A stretch of 64,000 bases of DNA, taken from the NCBI GenBank assembly GCA_963789005.1, contig CAWBIZ010000002.1, positions 509,478 through 573,477 of the forward strand, in the 5' to 3' direction. Source of the DNA: DASSUW01 sp963789005. Its GTDB lineage: Bacteria > Actinomycetota > Thermoleophilia > Solirubrobacterales > Solirubrobacteraceae. Every line of letters begins with the position of its first letter. Position 1 is the first letter of the stretch. The position numbers were made by a program, and so were the translations under genes. A model generated the notes under the pieces. The model saw nothing but the letters and a program-made list of their open reading frames with translations, did not search any database and had not been told where the DNA came from. Positions 51,357-61,918 of this stretch are shown in pieces.

Positions 51357-51386
51357 ACGGCCCCGGGCGGGGAGCGCCGGGGCCGT
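51357..51386. terminator. hairpin downstream of aac(2')-I
   Basis: ACGGCCCCGG (51357-51366) and its exact complement CCGGGGCCGT (51377-51386) flank a 10-nt loop, 7 nt after the gene's stop. It also precedes the convergent small gene's end at 51433, so it may serve both. No T-run. Confidence 0.7.
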
Positions 51387-51432
51387 GGAGCGAAGCATCG
51401 CTGCCGCCGGCCGGCGCGGTGTGAAGAAGCGG

Positions 51433-51702
51433 CTACCAGCCGCCGCGCATGTCGGTGCGCGCGGCGCGGGCCTTGGCGGCGGCCATCCGGCGGTCCTTGC
51501 GCTTGTCCAGCCGCCACTGGGTGAGGCTGAGCAGGAGGATCAGGACCGGGACGCCGGCGATGATCGCGAACCCGGCGTTCGTGATCACCTTGTCGTTCGT
51601 CTCGCCGTACCAGCCCTCGCCGCCGTCGTGCCCCTCGGAGGCCAGCGCCACAGGCGCCGTGAGGACCAGGAAGACGACCGTCAGCAGGGTGGTCCGCAGC
51701 AC
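51433..51702 (-). CDS. small exported membrane protein
   Basis: An 89-residue protein: signal-like N-terminus (MLRTTLLTVVFLVLTAPVALA), a short acidic/Gly loop (SEGHDGGEGWYGET), one membrane helix (AGFAIIAGVPVLILLLSLT) and a basic tail (RLDKRKDRRMAAAKARAAR) that would face the cytosol. No family is recognised. Divergent from the ABC-F gene with 26 nt between starts. Confidence 0.75.
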   Translation of the reverse strand: MLRTTLLTVVFLVLTAPVALASEGHDGGEGWYGETNDKVITNAGFAIIAGVPVLILLLSLTQWRLDKRKDRRMAAAKARAARTDMRGGW

Positions 51703-51728
51703 AACCCGGAGGATACCCTCGAACCTCG

Positions 51729-53606
<1,878 letters not shown>

Positions 53607-53638
53607 CCGGCTTCCGGTAGGCCGAGCCGGGCGCTACC

Positions 53639-55654
53639 TTGCGCCGCTTGAGGCGCCTCACCGCTCTGCTCGCCTTCGCCGTGCTCGCCCCGACCGCGAC
53701 CGCGCACGCAGCGCCGCTCGGCGAGCTGCCGTTCACCCAGATGCCCGACCGCGGAGTCGCCACGTGCCTTCACCGCGCCGGACCCTCGAGCGTCGCGCTC
53801 ATCGGGCCCAACTCTCGGCGCCAGTCGGCGACCGACGTGCTCGCGGTGACGGATGAAGGCGTCGCTCGCACCGCGCGGGTGCGCATCGGGCGCCTGTTCG
53901 CATGTCCGGCGGTCGCCGAGGCGCCGGGCGGCGCCGCTGTCGTCGCGGGCCCGGTGGCGCGCCGGCGCGCGACGCGCATCGAGATCCGCGCGGTCGTGCG
54001 GGAGCCCGGCGGGACGTTCGGGCCGCCGGTCGGCTTATCGGCCGACGGCGGAATCGACGTGGCCGCTGCGGTCTCACCGGCCGGGCACGCGGTGGTCGCT
54101 TGGATCGAGCGCTCCGGTGAGCGCAGGCTCCGCATCGTCGCTACGCAGCGGGCGCCCGGCGGCGAGTTCGCACCGGCGCAGACGCTTGCGCGCTGGCGTT
54201 CCGAGTTTGGCGACGCGCGTGTGGAGGCGGCCGTGGACGCGGCTGGGAACGCCACCTTGGCCTGGGCGCACGGGCTCCCCGAGCGCGCGGGCGGCGGGAC
54301 GCGCATCGAGGCGGCTCGCGCCGCGCCCGGCACTCCCTTCGCGGTCCAGCGGTTGGCCGGCGGCAACTTCACGGAGACGCTGTCGCTCGCCGTCGCCTCC
54401 GACGGATGGACGCTGCTCGCGTACGAAGGCGGTTTCGCCGAACCGGTGGTGGTGTACGAGCGCGCACCGGGTGCCGCCGCGTTCGCGCGTCTGGCAACGC
54501 CTGCGCCCGAAGACCACGCGGGCTTCGCGGAGCCGGTGGCGGCGATCCGGCCCGGTGGCGGGGGCGTCGTCGCCTGGCGCCGCTGGGTCACCGACACCGG
54601 CGACGGCGTGCAAATGGCCGTGCGGACGGCGGGCGGCGACTTTGCGGCGAGCCGCGTCGTAGCGGAGCCGCGCCCGGACGCCATTCTTGCGCGCGCCGTC
54701 TTCGACCTCTACGACCCGTTCGACCTGTTGGCGGGACCGCCGATCGACGTGCGCGACCACGCACTGGATGCCGCGGTGGCCGCCGACGGGCGCGTGCTGC
54801 TGGCGTGGACCGGCGGCATCGGGCGGCCGCCGCTGCGCTCCGAGGGAACCTACGCGGCGGCGGGCAGCCTCGCTGGTGGCTTCGAGCCGGCGCAGCGCCT
54901 CGGCGCGCCGCTGCGCGGCACGAACGACGTCGCGTCGCTGTTCCTCGACGACGGGCGTCCCGCCGTGACCTGGACCGACCATTCCACCCGCATGGGCGAC
55001 GGCCGCGTGCGCGTCGCCGTCGAGGGCGCGCGCGAGGCCGCGTCGCCGGGCGTCCCGCGCCTGACCGTCCACCCGTCGGCGCCCCAACGCCTTTATCGCG
55101 GCCAGCCGCTGCGCCTCGACGTCACCTGTGACCGCGCGTGCGACCTCGCGACGGTCATCCGGCCGGCCGGGGCCCGCAGCGGGACGACGCGCCTGCGCGC
55201 CGGCCGGCGCACGCTTCACCTCGGCGTGGTCGGCGGCATCGAGCCGGGAGAGTCGAGGCGCGCGCGGGTCATCGTCCGGGCCCGCGCCCCCGCTGGCGGC
55301 GCGGTCATAGAGCGCACGCGACGCGTGCACGTGATCCGCCGGGCGCCGCTTCCGATTCGCGAGGCGCTCGACGTCCGCGCGAAGCTCCGTGGCAACGCGA
55401 TCGTCGTCACCTGGCGCACGGCGGCGCCCGCCCGCCGCCAGTTCTTCGTCGTCGCCGCCCAGCCGACGCGGACAGCCGGCGCGTTCGAGACCTTGGGGGG
55501 CTTCGCGAGGGAGTCGGGTCGCGGCCGCAAACGCTTCGCGGTGCGCCTGCGCCCCGACCGGCCCGACCGCTTCCGGTGGGTCGCCGTGATCGCCGAGAGC
55601 TTCGACCACGACGGCGAGGACGGCCCGGAGCGGGTCGTGCGCGTCAGGCGCTAG
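53639..55654 (+). CDS. large secreted protein of unknown function
   Basis: A 671-residue exported protein. The first about 24 residues (RRLTALLAFAVLAPTATAHA) are a signal peptide. Residues about 30-460 contain repeated strands of the pattern GHAVVAWIER, GNATLAWAHG, GGVVAWRRWV and GRVLLAWTG, suggesting a beta-propeller-like fold with six or seven blades. From about 490 on, two beta-rich segments resemble Ig/Fn3-like domains. No catalytic motif is seen. TTG at 53639 or the TTG nine bases later may be the start. Actinobacteria of this kind carry many such proteins. Confidence 0.75.
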   Translation: MRRLRRLTALLAFAVLAPTATAHAAPLGELPFTQMPDRGVATCLHRAGPSSVALIGPNSRRQSATDVLAVTDEGVARTARVRIGRLFACPAVAEAPGGAAVVAGPVARRRATRIEIRAVVREPGGTFGPPVGLSADGGIDVAAAVSPAGHAVVAWIERSGERRLRIVATQRAPGGEFAPAQTLARWRSEFGDARVEAAVDAAGNATLAWAHGLPERAGGGTRIEAARAAPGTPFAVQRLAGGNFTETLSLAVASDGWTLLAYEGGFAEPVVVYERAPGAAAFARLATPAPEDHAGFAEPVAAIRPGGGGVVAWRRWVTDTGDGVQMAVRTAGGDFAASRVVAEPRPDAILARAVFDLYDPFDLLAGPPIDVRDHALDAAVAADGRVLLAWTGGIGRPPLRSEGTYAAAGSLAGGFEPAQRLGAPLRGTNDVASLFLDDGRPAVTWTDHSTRMGDGRVRVAVEGAREAASPGVPRLTVHPSAPQRLYRGQPLRLDVTCDRACDLATVIRPAGARSGTTRLRAGRRTLHLGVVGGIEPGESRRARVIVRARAPAGGAVIERTRRVHVIRRAPLPIREALDVRAKLRGNAIVVTWRTAAPARRQFFVVAAQPTRTAGAFETLGGFARESGRGRKRFAVRLRPDRPDRFRWVAVIAESFDHDGEDGPERVVRVRR

Positions 55655-55699
55655 CGGCCGTTGGCGCGCTTGTAACCGCGCGGGCGGGTCCGCCGGACC

Positions 55700-55731
55700 T
55701 GGTTCACAACCCTTTCACGACCGATTCACGC
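55700..55731 (+). promoter_or_regulatory. PHO box upstream of the PhoB-type regulator
   Basis: TTCAC occurs at 55703, 55714 and 55725, an exact 11-bp direct repeat, as in actinobacterial PhoP/PhoB sites. GGTAAC follows at 55735. It lies 45 bp before the start at 55776, where an activator would be expected to bind. Confidence 0.8.
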
Positions 55732-55775
55732 TCCGGTAACCGGCTGCGGTCGCGGCTGCTCGATCTTCCGCCGCG

Positions 55776-56129
55776 ATGTCTGCGGGTGTCGACGTAATCA
55801 CGGCCGGCGATCTGGAGATCCGGCCCTCCGAGTACCTCGTGATCGCGGGCGGGCGGACGCTCACGCTGTCCGTGCGCGAGCTCGACCTCCTGGCGGCGCT
55901 GGGCCGGCGGGAGGGCCGCATCGTCCCGCGCGAGGAGCTCTACGAGACGGTGTGGGGAGCACCGATGCGCGAGGCCGACCGGTCGGTCGACGTCTACGTC
56001 CACAAGCTGCGCGCAAAGCTCGCCGACGCGCTGCCGGAGTGGCAGTTCATCCACACGCACTTCGGGTTCGGCTACCGGTTCGCGCCCGAGCTTTCACAGC
56101 GTTTTCACAAGACGGCCGTGAGCCGGTAA
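55776..56129 (+). CDS. stand-alone PhoB-type winged-helix DNA-binding protein (no receiver)
   Basis: A 117-residue protein consisting only of the OmpR/PhoB effector domain: LEIRPSEYLVIAGGRTLTLS, the recognition-helix region PREELYETVWGAPMREADRS, VDVYVHKLRAKL and the wing IHTHFGFGYRF. No receiver domain and no room for one upstream. It has its own PHO box and lies just before pstS, so it may be a constitutively active or modulatory copy of the phosphate regulator. Its last codons carry a second PHO box. Confidence 0.9.
   Translation: MSAGVDVITAGDLEIRPSEYLVIAGGRTLTLSVRELDLLAALGRREGRIVPREELYETVWGAPMREADRSVDVYVHKLRAKLADALPEWQFIHTHFGFGYRFAPELSQRFHKTAVSR
56092..56111 (+). promoter_or_regulatory. 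PHO box upstream of pstS, inside the preceding coding end
   Basis: TTCAC at 56093 and at 56104 form an 11-bp direct repeat, followed by GGTAAC at 56125 as in the first box. It overlaps the 3' end of the winged-helix gene and lies about 55-70 bp before the pstS start, a good position for activation of the pst operon. Confidence 0.75.
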
Positions 56130-56163
56130 CAGAGTGCACCACAACATGAGAAGGAATGGGTCG

Positions 56164-57126
56164 ATGAATCTGAAGCGCCTACTGGCCGCGCTCGCCCTCG
56201 TGGCGTCGCTGGCGTTCGTCGTCGCCGCGTGCGGCGAGGACGAGGACGAGGGCGGCGCCGCCGCGTCGTCGGGGGAGTCCGGCGAGCTGTCCGGCACGAT
56301 CCGCGTCGACGGATCGTCGACGGTGTTCCCGTTCGCGGAGGCCGCCGGCGAGCTGTTCAACGAGGAGAACCCCGACGTGCAGATCACGGTCGGGCAGTCC
56401 GGCACCGGCGGCGGCTTCGAGAAGTTCTGCGCCGGCGAGACCGACATCTCGAACGCCTCGCGTCCGATCAAGGACGACGAGGAGGTCCCGCTGTGCGAGA
56501 AGGCCTCGGTGACCTACAAGGAGGTCCAGGTCGCCAACGACGGCATCGCCGTCGTGACGAACAAGGACCTCACGGTCGACTGCATGACGGTCGACCAGCT
56601 GAAGTCGATCTGGAAGCCGAAGTCGAAGGTCGCGAACCTCACGGACGTCGACTCGAGCCTGCCCGACGCCGAGCTCACGCTGTTCGGGCCGGGCACCGAC
56701 TCCGGCACGTTCGACTTCTTCACCGACGTCATCAACGGTGAGGAGGGCGCGTCGCGCGAGGACTACGAGGCGTCCGAGGACGACAACCAGCTCGTGACCG
56801 GCGTCGCCGGCTCCGAGGGCGGCCTCGGCTACTTCGGCTTCTCCTACTACGAGCAGAACCAGGACCAGCTGAACGTCGTGGGCGTCGGCGAGAGCGCCAA
56901 CAGCTGCGTCAAGCCGTCGGCCGAGACGATCCAGGACGGCAGCTACACGCCGCTCTCGCGCCCGCTGTTCATGTACCCGTCGGACGAGGCGCTCGGGCGC
57001 CCCGAGGTCAAGGCGTTCATGGACTTCGTGCTCGAGAACCAGCAGGCGATCGCCGAGGCGGCCAAGATCGTGCCGCTGACCGAGGAGCAGGCCTCGGAGT
57101 CGACGACCGCGCTGGGAGGCACCTAG
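56164..57126 (+). CDS. pstS: phosphate-binding lipoprotein PstS
   Basis: A 320-residue periplasmic-type phosphate receptor. Lipobox FVVAAC with Cys about residue 21, then an acidic linker, and the phosphate-site stretches IRVDGSSTVFPFAEAAGELF, QSGTGGGFEKFCAGETDIS and FGPGTDSGTFDFFTDVI. The start ATG at 56164 is preceded by AAGGAATGGG; an ATG at 56134 would add ten poor residues and lose the ribosome site. Anchored to the outer face of the membrane, feeding PstCA. The PHO box upstream implies induction when phosphate is low. Confidence 0.96.
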   Translation: MNLKRLLAALALVASLAFVVAACGEDEDEGGAAASSGESGELSGTIRVDGSSTVFPFAEAAGELFNEENPDVQITVGQSGTGGGFEKFCAGETDISNASRPIKDDEEVPLCEKASVTYKEVQVANDGIAVVTNKDLTVDCMTVDQLKSIWKPKSKVANLTDVDSSLPDAELTLFGPGTDSGTFDFFTDVINGEEGASREDYEASEDDNQLVTGVAGSEGGLGYFGFSYYEQNQDQLNVVGVGESANSCVKPSAETIQDGSYTPLSRPLFMYPSDEALGRPEVKAFMDFVLENQQAIAEAAKIVPLTEEQASESTTALGGT

Positions 57127-57130
57127 CCCC

Positions 57131-58093
57131 ATGGCCGAGCCGCGCTACGCAGCGGCAGCCGGCGCGCAGGGGGCGCGGGTCGACCTGACCCGCGCCCCCA
57201 GCGCCCGTTCGCGGTTCGAGGGCGGGATCAAGGTCGCGCTGTTCGCCGCGGCGGGCCTGTCCGTGCTGACGACGCTGGCGATCGTCGGGTCGCTGATCGT
57301 CGAGACGGTCGAGTTCTTCGGCGAGGTGCCCGTCGGCGACTACTTCTTCGGCACCAAGTGGTCGCCCACGTTCGCCGGCGAGCAGCAGTCCTTCGGCGTG
57401 CTCCCGCTGGTGTGGGGCACGATCTACCTGTCGCTGATCGCGCTGGTCGTTGCCGTGCCGCTCGGGCTCCTGGCCGCGATCTACCTGTCCGAGTACGCGC
57501 CCAACCGCGTGCGCAAGACGATCAAGCCGGTGCTCGAGGTGCTCGCCGGCGTGCCGACGATCGTCTTCGGCTACTTCGCGCTGACCTTCTTCACGCCCGA
57601 GATCCTGCGCGACCTCGTGGGCGTCGACGTGAACATCTACAACGGCCTGGCGGCCGGCATCATCATGGGCCTGCTCGTGCTGCCCACGATCGCCTCGGTC
57701 TCCGAGGACGCGATGTCGGCGGTGCCGGCCTCGCTGCGCGAAGGGGCCTTCGGCCTCGGGGCGAGCAAGCTGCAGGTGTCGCTGCGGATCGTCTTCCCGG
57801 CCGCGCTGTCGGGGATCGTGGCGGCGCTCGTGCTCGGCGCCTCGCGCGCCGTCGGCGAGACCGTGATCGTGCTGATCGCCGGCGGCCAGACGCCGAACCT
57901 CGGCCTCAACCCGGCGGAGAGCTACCAGTCGATGGCCGCGTTCATCGCGGCGACGGCGGGGGGCGACATCCCCACCGGCTCGATCGAGTTTTTGACGATC
58001 TTCACGGTCGGCCTGACGCTGTTCGTCCTGACCCTGGGGCTGAACATGGTGTCGATCCGGCTCGTGCGCAAGTACCGGCAGGTGTACGAATGA
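57131..58093 (+). CDS. pstC: phosphate ABC transporter permease PstC
   Basis: A 320-residue membrane protein with six hydrophobic segments (first near residues 40-60, VALFAAAGLSVLTTLAIVGSL). It carries the PstC-typical LPLVWGTIYLSLIALVVAVP, a YLSEYAP stretch before the EAA loop and PASLREGAFGLGASKLQV in the loop contacting PstB. Forms the channel with PstA. The gene follows pstS by 4 nt, and its stop overlaps pstA as ATGA. Confidence 0.96.
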   Translation: MAEPRYAAAAGAQGARVDLTRAPSARSRFEGGIKVALFAAAGLSVLTTLAIVGSLIVETVEFFGEVPVGDYFFGTKWSPTFAGEQQSFGVLPLVWGTIYLSLIALVVAVPLGLLAAIYLSEYAPNRVRKTIKPVLEVLAGVPTIVFGYFALTFFTPEILRDLVGVDVNIYNGLAAGIIMGLLVLPTIASVSEDAMSAVPASLREGAFGLGASKLQVSLRIVFPAALSGIVAALVLGASRAVGETVIVLIAGGQTPNLGLNPAESYQSMAAFIAATAGGDIPTGSIEFLTIFTVGLTLFVLTLGLNMVSIRLVRKYRQVYE

Positions 58094-59001
58094 ACGGCGC
58101 GCAGATCGCGACCGCGGCGCGGAGGCAGCAGACGGTGATCCCACGCCGCTCGGGCCGGCAGAACGCCCTCGACACCGGCTTCCGGCTGCTGATGTACGGC
58201 GCGCTCGGGATCGCGTTCGTGGGCCTCGGCGCGATCATCTACGACTTCTCCAGCGACGGCCTGAAGGTGCTGTCGTGGGACTTCCTGACGAGCTTCCCGT
58301 CGCGCGTCATCCCGGAGAACGCCGGCATCCAGTCGGCGATCGTCGGGACGATCTACCTGATGGTCCTGTGCACGATCTTCGTCGTGCCGCTCGGGGTGAT
58401 GACGGCCGTCTACCTCGAGGAGTACGCCGACCGCGAGCGCTGGTTCAACCGCCTGATCGAGGTCAACATCCAGAACCTCGCGGCCGTCCCGTCGGTCGTC
58501 TACGGCATCCTCGGCCTGGCGTTCATCGTCCGCGGCCCGCTCGGCCTCGGGCCGGTTCTGCTGGCGGGGGCGATCACGCTCAGCCTGCTCGTCCTGCCGG
58601 TCGTGATCATCGTCGCCCGCGAGGCGATCCGCGCCGTCCCGCCGTCGATCCGCGAGGGGTCGCTGGCGCTCGGTGCGACGCAATGGCAGACGATCTGGAA
58701 GCAGGTCCTGCCCGGATCGATCGCCGGCATCGCCACCGGCGTGATCCTCGCCCTGTCACGGGCGATCGGGGAGACCGCACCGCTGCTGGTGATCGGGGCG
58801 GGGTTCTCGCTGCGCTTCAATCCCACGAGCCTGGACAGCTCGTTCACCGCGCTGCCCATGCAGATCTTCACCTGGACCAAGGACGCCGACCAGGACTTCA
58901 TCGCCCGCGCGGCGGGCGCGATCGTGGTCCTGATGGCCCTGCTGCTGATGATGAACTCCGTCGCCATCTGGCTTCGCAACCGATACGAGCAGAAGTGGTA
59001 G
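58090..59001 (+). CDS. pstA: phosphate ABC transporter permease PstA
   Basis: A 303-residue membrane protein with six helices: LLMYGALGIAFVGLGAIIYD at the start, GTIYLMVLCTIFVVPLGVMT, then AVYLEEYADRERW (PstA form), IREGSLALGATQWQTIWKQV (EAA loop to PstB) and late VVLMALLLMMNSVAIWLRNR. Pairs with PstC. The ATG overlaps the pstC stop by 4 nt. Confidence 0.96.
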   Translation: MNGAQIATAARRQQTVIPRRSGRQNALDTGFRLLMYGALGIAFVGLGAIIYDFSSDGLKVLSWDFLTSFPSRVIPENAGIQSAIVGTIYLMVLCTIFVVPLGVMTAVYLEEYADRERWFNRLIEVNIQNLAAVPSVVYGILGLAFIVRGPLGLGPVLLAGAITLSLLVLPVVIIVAREAIRAVPPSIREGSLALGATQWQTIWKQVLPGSIAGIATGVILALSRAIGETAPLLVIGAGFSLRFNPTSLDSSFTALPMQIFTWTKDADQDFIARAAGAIVVLMALLLMMNSVAIWLRNRYEQKW

Positions 59002-59012
59002 AGGAACCCGAC

Positions 59013-59900
59013 ATGCCTGACGAAGTGACCGAGAAGACGACGCAGCCGCCCCAGCCCGCGCAGCGCCGGTTCGCTCCGAGCCAGGTCGCGGCGCCCGAGC
59101 CCGCCCCGGCGGACGCGCCCGCGGAGCCGATCTTCGACGTCCGCGACGTCGCCGTCTTCTACGGCGACCACCGAGCGGTGACCGACATCACGCTCGAGCT
59201 CCGGGCGCACCGGATCACGGCGCTGATCGGGCCGTCGGGCTGCGGGAAGTCGACCTTCATCCGCTGCCTGAACCGGATGAACGACCTGATCCCGACCGCA
59301 CGCGTGGAGGGCGAGGTCATCTACCACGAGCAGGACCTCTACGACGCGAAGATCGACCCGGTGCAGGTGCGCAAGCGGATCGGGATGGTCTTCCAGAAGC
59401 CGAACCCGTTCCCGAAGTCGATCTACGACAACATCGCCTTCGGACCGCGCGTCGTCGGCATGAAGGGCGACATGGACGAGATCGTCGAGAACGCGTTGCG
59501 TCGCGGCGCGCTGTGGGATGACGTCAAGGACCGCCTTAAGGACAACGCGTTCGGCCTCTCCGGCGGGCAGCAGCAGCGCCTCTGCATCGCCCGCGCGCTC
59601 GCGACCGACCCCGATGTCCTGCTGATGGACGAGCCGTGCTCCGCTCTCGACCCGATCTCGACCGGGCGGATCGAGGACCTGATGATGGAGTTGAAGGCGA
59701 ACTACTCGATCGTCATCGTCACCCACAACATGCAGCAGGCCGCCCGTGTGTCGGACATGACCGCGTTCTTCACCGTCGAGCTCGACGCCGGCGAGAAGCA
59801 CCGCACCGGCCGCGTCGTCGAGTACGCGCCGACCGGCAAGATCTTCACCAACCCGGACGACAAGCGCACCGAGGACTACGTCACGGGCAAGGTGGGCTAG
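59013..59900 (+). CDS. pstB: phosphate ABC transporter ATPase PstB
   Basis: A 295-residue ATPase powering PstCA. Walker A is GPSGCGKSTFIRCLNRMND (about residues 71-89), Q-loop MVFQKPNPFPKSIYDNIAFG, signature LSGGQQQRLCIARAL, Walker B VLLMDEPCSALDPIS and switch His IVTHNMQQAARVSDM. The first about 37 residues are a Pro/Ala-rich extension not found in the E. coli protein. ATG at 59013 after GAGGAACCC. Tightly between pstA and phoU. Confidence 0.97.
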   Translation: MPDEVTEKTTQPPQPAQRRFAPSQVAAPEPAPADAPAEPIFDVRDVAVFYGDHRAVTDITLELRAHRITALIGPSGCGKSTFIRCLNRMNDLIPTARVEGEVIYHEQDLYDAKIDPVQVRKRIGMVFQKPNPFPKSIYDNIAFGPRVVGMKGDMDEIVENALRRGALWDDVKDRLKDNAFGLSGGQQQRLCIARALATDPDVLLMDEPCSALDPISTGRIEDLMMELKANYSIVIVTHNMQQAARVSDMTAFFTVELDAGEKHRTGRVVEYAPTGKIFTNPDDKRTEDYVTGKVG

Positions 59901-59905
59901 GGCCG

Positions 59906-60586
59906 ATGGCCGAGCACGCGCGGATCCACTTCCAGGACGAGCTGCGCTTGCTCGAGGAGCAGGCGCTCGGCGCGCTCGACCTCGTGGTGCTGACACTCGA
60001 CCGTACGCTCGAGGCACTCGAGCACCAGGACATCGAGCTCGCCTCGATCGTGGTGCACGACGACGACCGGCTCGACGGGCGCTTCCTCGACGTCCATCAG
60101 GGGATCCTCTCGCTGCTCGCGTTGCAGGCCCCCGTCGCGGGCGACCTGCGGACCGTGGCGGCGCTCCTGCACGTGATCAAGCACGCGGAGCGGATGGGCG
60201 ACCAGTGCGTGAACATCGCCAAGGTGATGCCGCTGGTCGGCACCAATCCGCCCTCGGACCCCCAGATGATGGAGCGGATCATGCGCATGGGCGGGCTCGC
60301 TCGCTCCGAGGTCGCCCAGGCCAAGCAGGCGTTCGTGCTGCGCGATGTCTCGCTCGCCCAGGATCTCGTGCGCCAGGACGAGCAGATCAACGGCTTGAAT
60401 CGGGAGGTCTTCCGGCGCGCGGTGGAGATCGGGACCGACGAGGATCGCCGCGAGTGGGCGATGACGATGATGCTCGTCGCGCGCGCTCTGGAGCGGATCG
60501 GGGACAACGCCGTCGACATCGGCGAGCAGGTGGCGTTCGTGGTCACCGGGCTGTTCCGCGAGTTCTCAGACGCCTCGCACGTCTAG
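59906..60586 (+). CDS. phoU: phosphate-signalling protein PhoU
   Basis: A 226-residue all-helical protein of two PhoU repeats: FQDELRLLEEQALGALDLVV with LQAPVAGDLRTVAALLHVIK in the first, and ARSEVAQAKQAFVLRD with MMLVARALERIGDNAVDIGE in the second. The ExxxD metal residues (E-x-x-G-D) are visible in ERMGDQCVNIA and ERIGDNAVDIG. It links Pst status to the sensor kinase and damps uptake. No PhoR kinase lies in this window. It follows pstB by 5 nt. Confidence 0.95.
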   Translation: MAEHARIHFQDELRLLEEQALGALDLVVLTLDRTLEALEHQDIELASIVVHDDDRLDGRFLDVHQGILSLLALQAPVAGDLRTVAALLHVIKHAERMGDQCVNIAKVMPLVGTNPPSDPQMMERIMRMGGLARSEVAQAKQAFVLRDVSLAQDLVRQDEQINGLNREVFRRAVEIGTDEDRREWAMTMMLVARALERIGDNAVDIGEQVAFVVTGLFREFSDASHV

Positions 60587-60710
60587 TCATTCCGATTCGC
60601 GGAGATTGCGGCGTGAGCGCGACGCGTATCAACGGCCTGTGACCATCGTGTTACCGGGAATTCCTCCAGCGCCCGTCCCATCTCCTTCGACCCCTATGCT
60701 GGGGCGCGAG

Positions 60711-61502
60711 ATGACGACGACGACGCACGCGACCCGGATCGCGATCGTGGACTCCGACAGCGGGTTCCTGCAGGTGCTCACCAACCGTCTCGACACGGCC
60801 GGCTGGCAACACCGGGTCCTCGCCTCGCCGGTTCCGCTCGACGCCATGGTGGCCATGCGGTTGAACGCGGTGGTCCTGGACCTCGCGGTCCTCGGCCCGC
60901 AGGCGTGGACGTACCTCGAGAAGCTCTGCGACCGGCTGCCGCATCTGGGGGTGGTCGTCTGCACCGGCCAGTCCAGCGTCGCCCAGCGCGTGCGCGGCCT
61001 GCGCATGGGGGCCGACGACTGGGTCACCAAGCCGTGCCACCCGGAAGAGCTGATCGCGCGCGTCGAGGCCGTCGTGCGTCGGCGCAAGCGAGCCGAGGCG
61101 CGGCAGGTGTCCGAGCCCGTGGCCGTCGGCGAGGTGAAGATCCGCGCCGACCAGTTCCAGGCCTTCGCGAGCGGCCGGTCGGTCGATCTCACGCGGCGCG
61201 AGTTCGAGCTCATCCAGCTGCTGGCCGACGCCGAGGGGCAGGTGCTGCAGCGGGAGGAGATCTACGAGCGCGTGTGGGGCTACGCGATGGTCCATGGCGA
61301 TCGGTCGGTCGACGTCTTCGTGCGCAAGCTGCGGCAGAAGCTCGAGCGGGCGTCGCCGGGGTGGCGCTACATCCACACGCACTTCGGGATCGGCTACCGG
61401 TTCGCGGCCGAGCCGGTCGTGGGCGATGCGGTGGCGCCGGAGCCGGTGACGGTCGAGCCTGCCGTGACCGCCGAGCCCGTGTCGCCGGCCGTCCACGCCT
61501 GA
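60711..61502 (+). CDS. OmpR/PhoB-family response regulator
   Basis: A 263-residue two-domain regulator. Receiver: IAIVDSDSGFLQVLT (acid pocket, with Ser between the two Asp), phospho-acceptor Asp in NAVVLDLAVLGPQ, Thr in VVVCTGQ and Lys in DDWVTKPCHPEEL. Winged helix: RREFELIQLLADAEGQVLQR, YERVWGYAMVHGDRSVDVFV and IHTHFGIGYRF. A low-complexity Val/Pro/Glu tail follows (about residues 235-263). ATG at 60711 is preceded by GGGGCGCGAG. It is probably the phosphate response regulator, by place after phoU, but its cognate kinase is absent from the window. Confidence 0.9.
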   Translation: MTTTTHATRIAIVDSDSGFLQVLTNRLDTAGWQHRVLASPVPLDAMVAMRLNAVVLDLAVLGPQAWTYLEKLCDRLPHLGVVVCTGQSSVAQRVRGLRMGADDWVTKPCHPEELIARVEAVVRRRKRAEARQVSEPVAVGEVKIRADQFQAFASGRSVDLTRREFELIQLLADAEGQVLQREEIYERVWGYAMVHGDRSVDVFVRKLRQKLERASPGWRYIHTHFGIGYRFAAEPVVGDAVAPEPVTVEPAVTAEPVSPAVHA

Positions 61503-61549
61503 GCCCGAGCCGCGCGGCTGCCGGCGGGCGGGCGGTATCGTGAGCGGTC

Positions 61550-61918
61550 GTGGGGCCTGACCGCAACACCCACCTGCGGAACATCGCGATCATCATCGCG
61601 ATCACGCTCGTGGTCTGGCTCGTGCCGGGCGGCGACGCCGCCGGCCGCACTGTCGACAACCTGCTCGGGATCATCTTCCTCGGCGGTCTCCTGTTCTTCG
61701 GCTTCCGCCTCTACATGGAGCACCGGGAGACGATCTTCGGGCTCGAGGAGCGCCGGCGCGGGATCTTCTACGCGTCGATCGCGCTGGCGGCGATCACGAT
61801 CGTGGCCACGCGGCGGATGTGGGAGGAAGGCGGCATCGGCGCGATCCTCTGGCTCAGCTTCATCGGCCTCGCGGTCTGGGGCCTGCTCACCACCTGGCGC
61901 GCCTACCGCGAATACTAG
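61550..61918 (+). CDS. small membrane protein
   Basis: A 122-residue protein with three or four membrane helices (NIAIIIAITLVVWLVPGG, LLGIIFLGGLLFFGFRLYM, GIFYASIALAAITIVATR and ILWLSFIGLAVWGLLTTW) and no recognisable family. GTG at 61550 lies 47 nt after the regulator and may belong to its transcript. Its stop TAG lies inside the CTAG end of the twin-hairpin element. Confidence 0.8.
   Translation: MGPDRNTHLRNIAIIIAITLVVWLVPGGDAAGRTVDNLLGIIFLGGLLFFGFRLYMEHRETIFGLEERRRGIFYASIALAAITIVATRRMWEEGGIGAILWLSFIGLAVWGLLTTWRAYREY

Noticed and set aside
53770..54684. Antisense gene opposite the secreted protein
   Set aside because: It is one of several overlapping open antisense frames with Arg/Ser/Pro-rich translations; the sense protein has a signal peptide and repeated strands.
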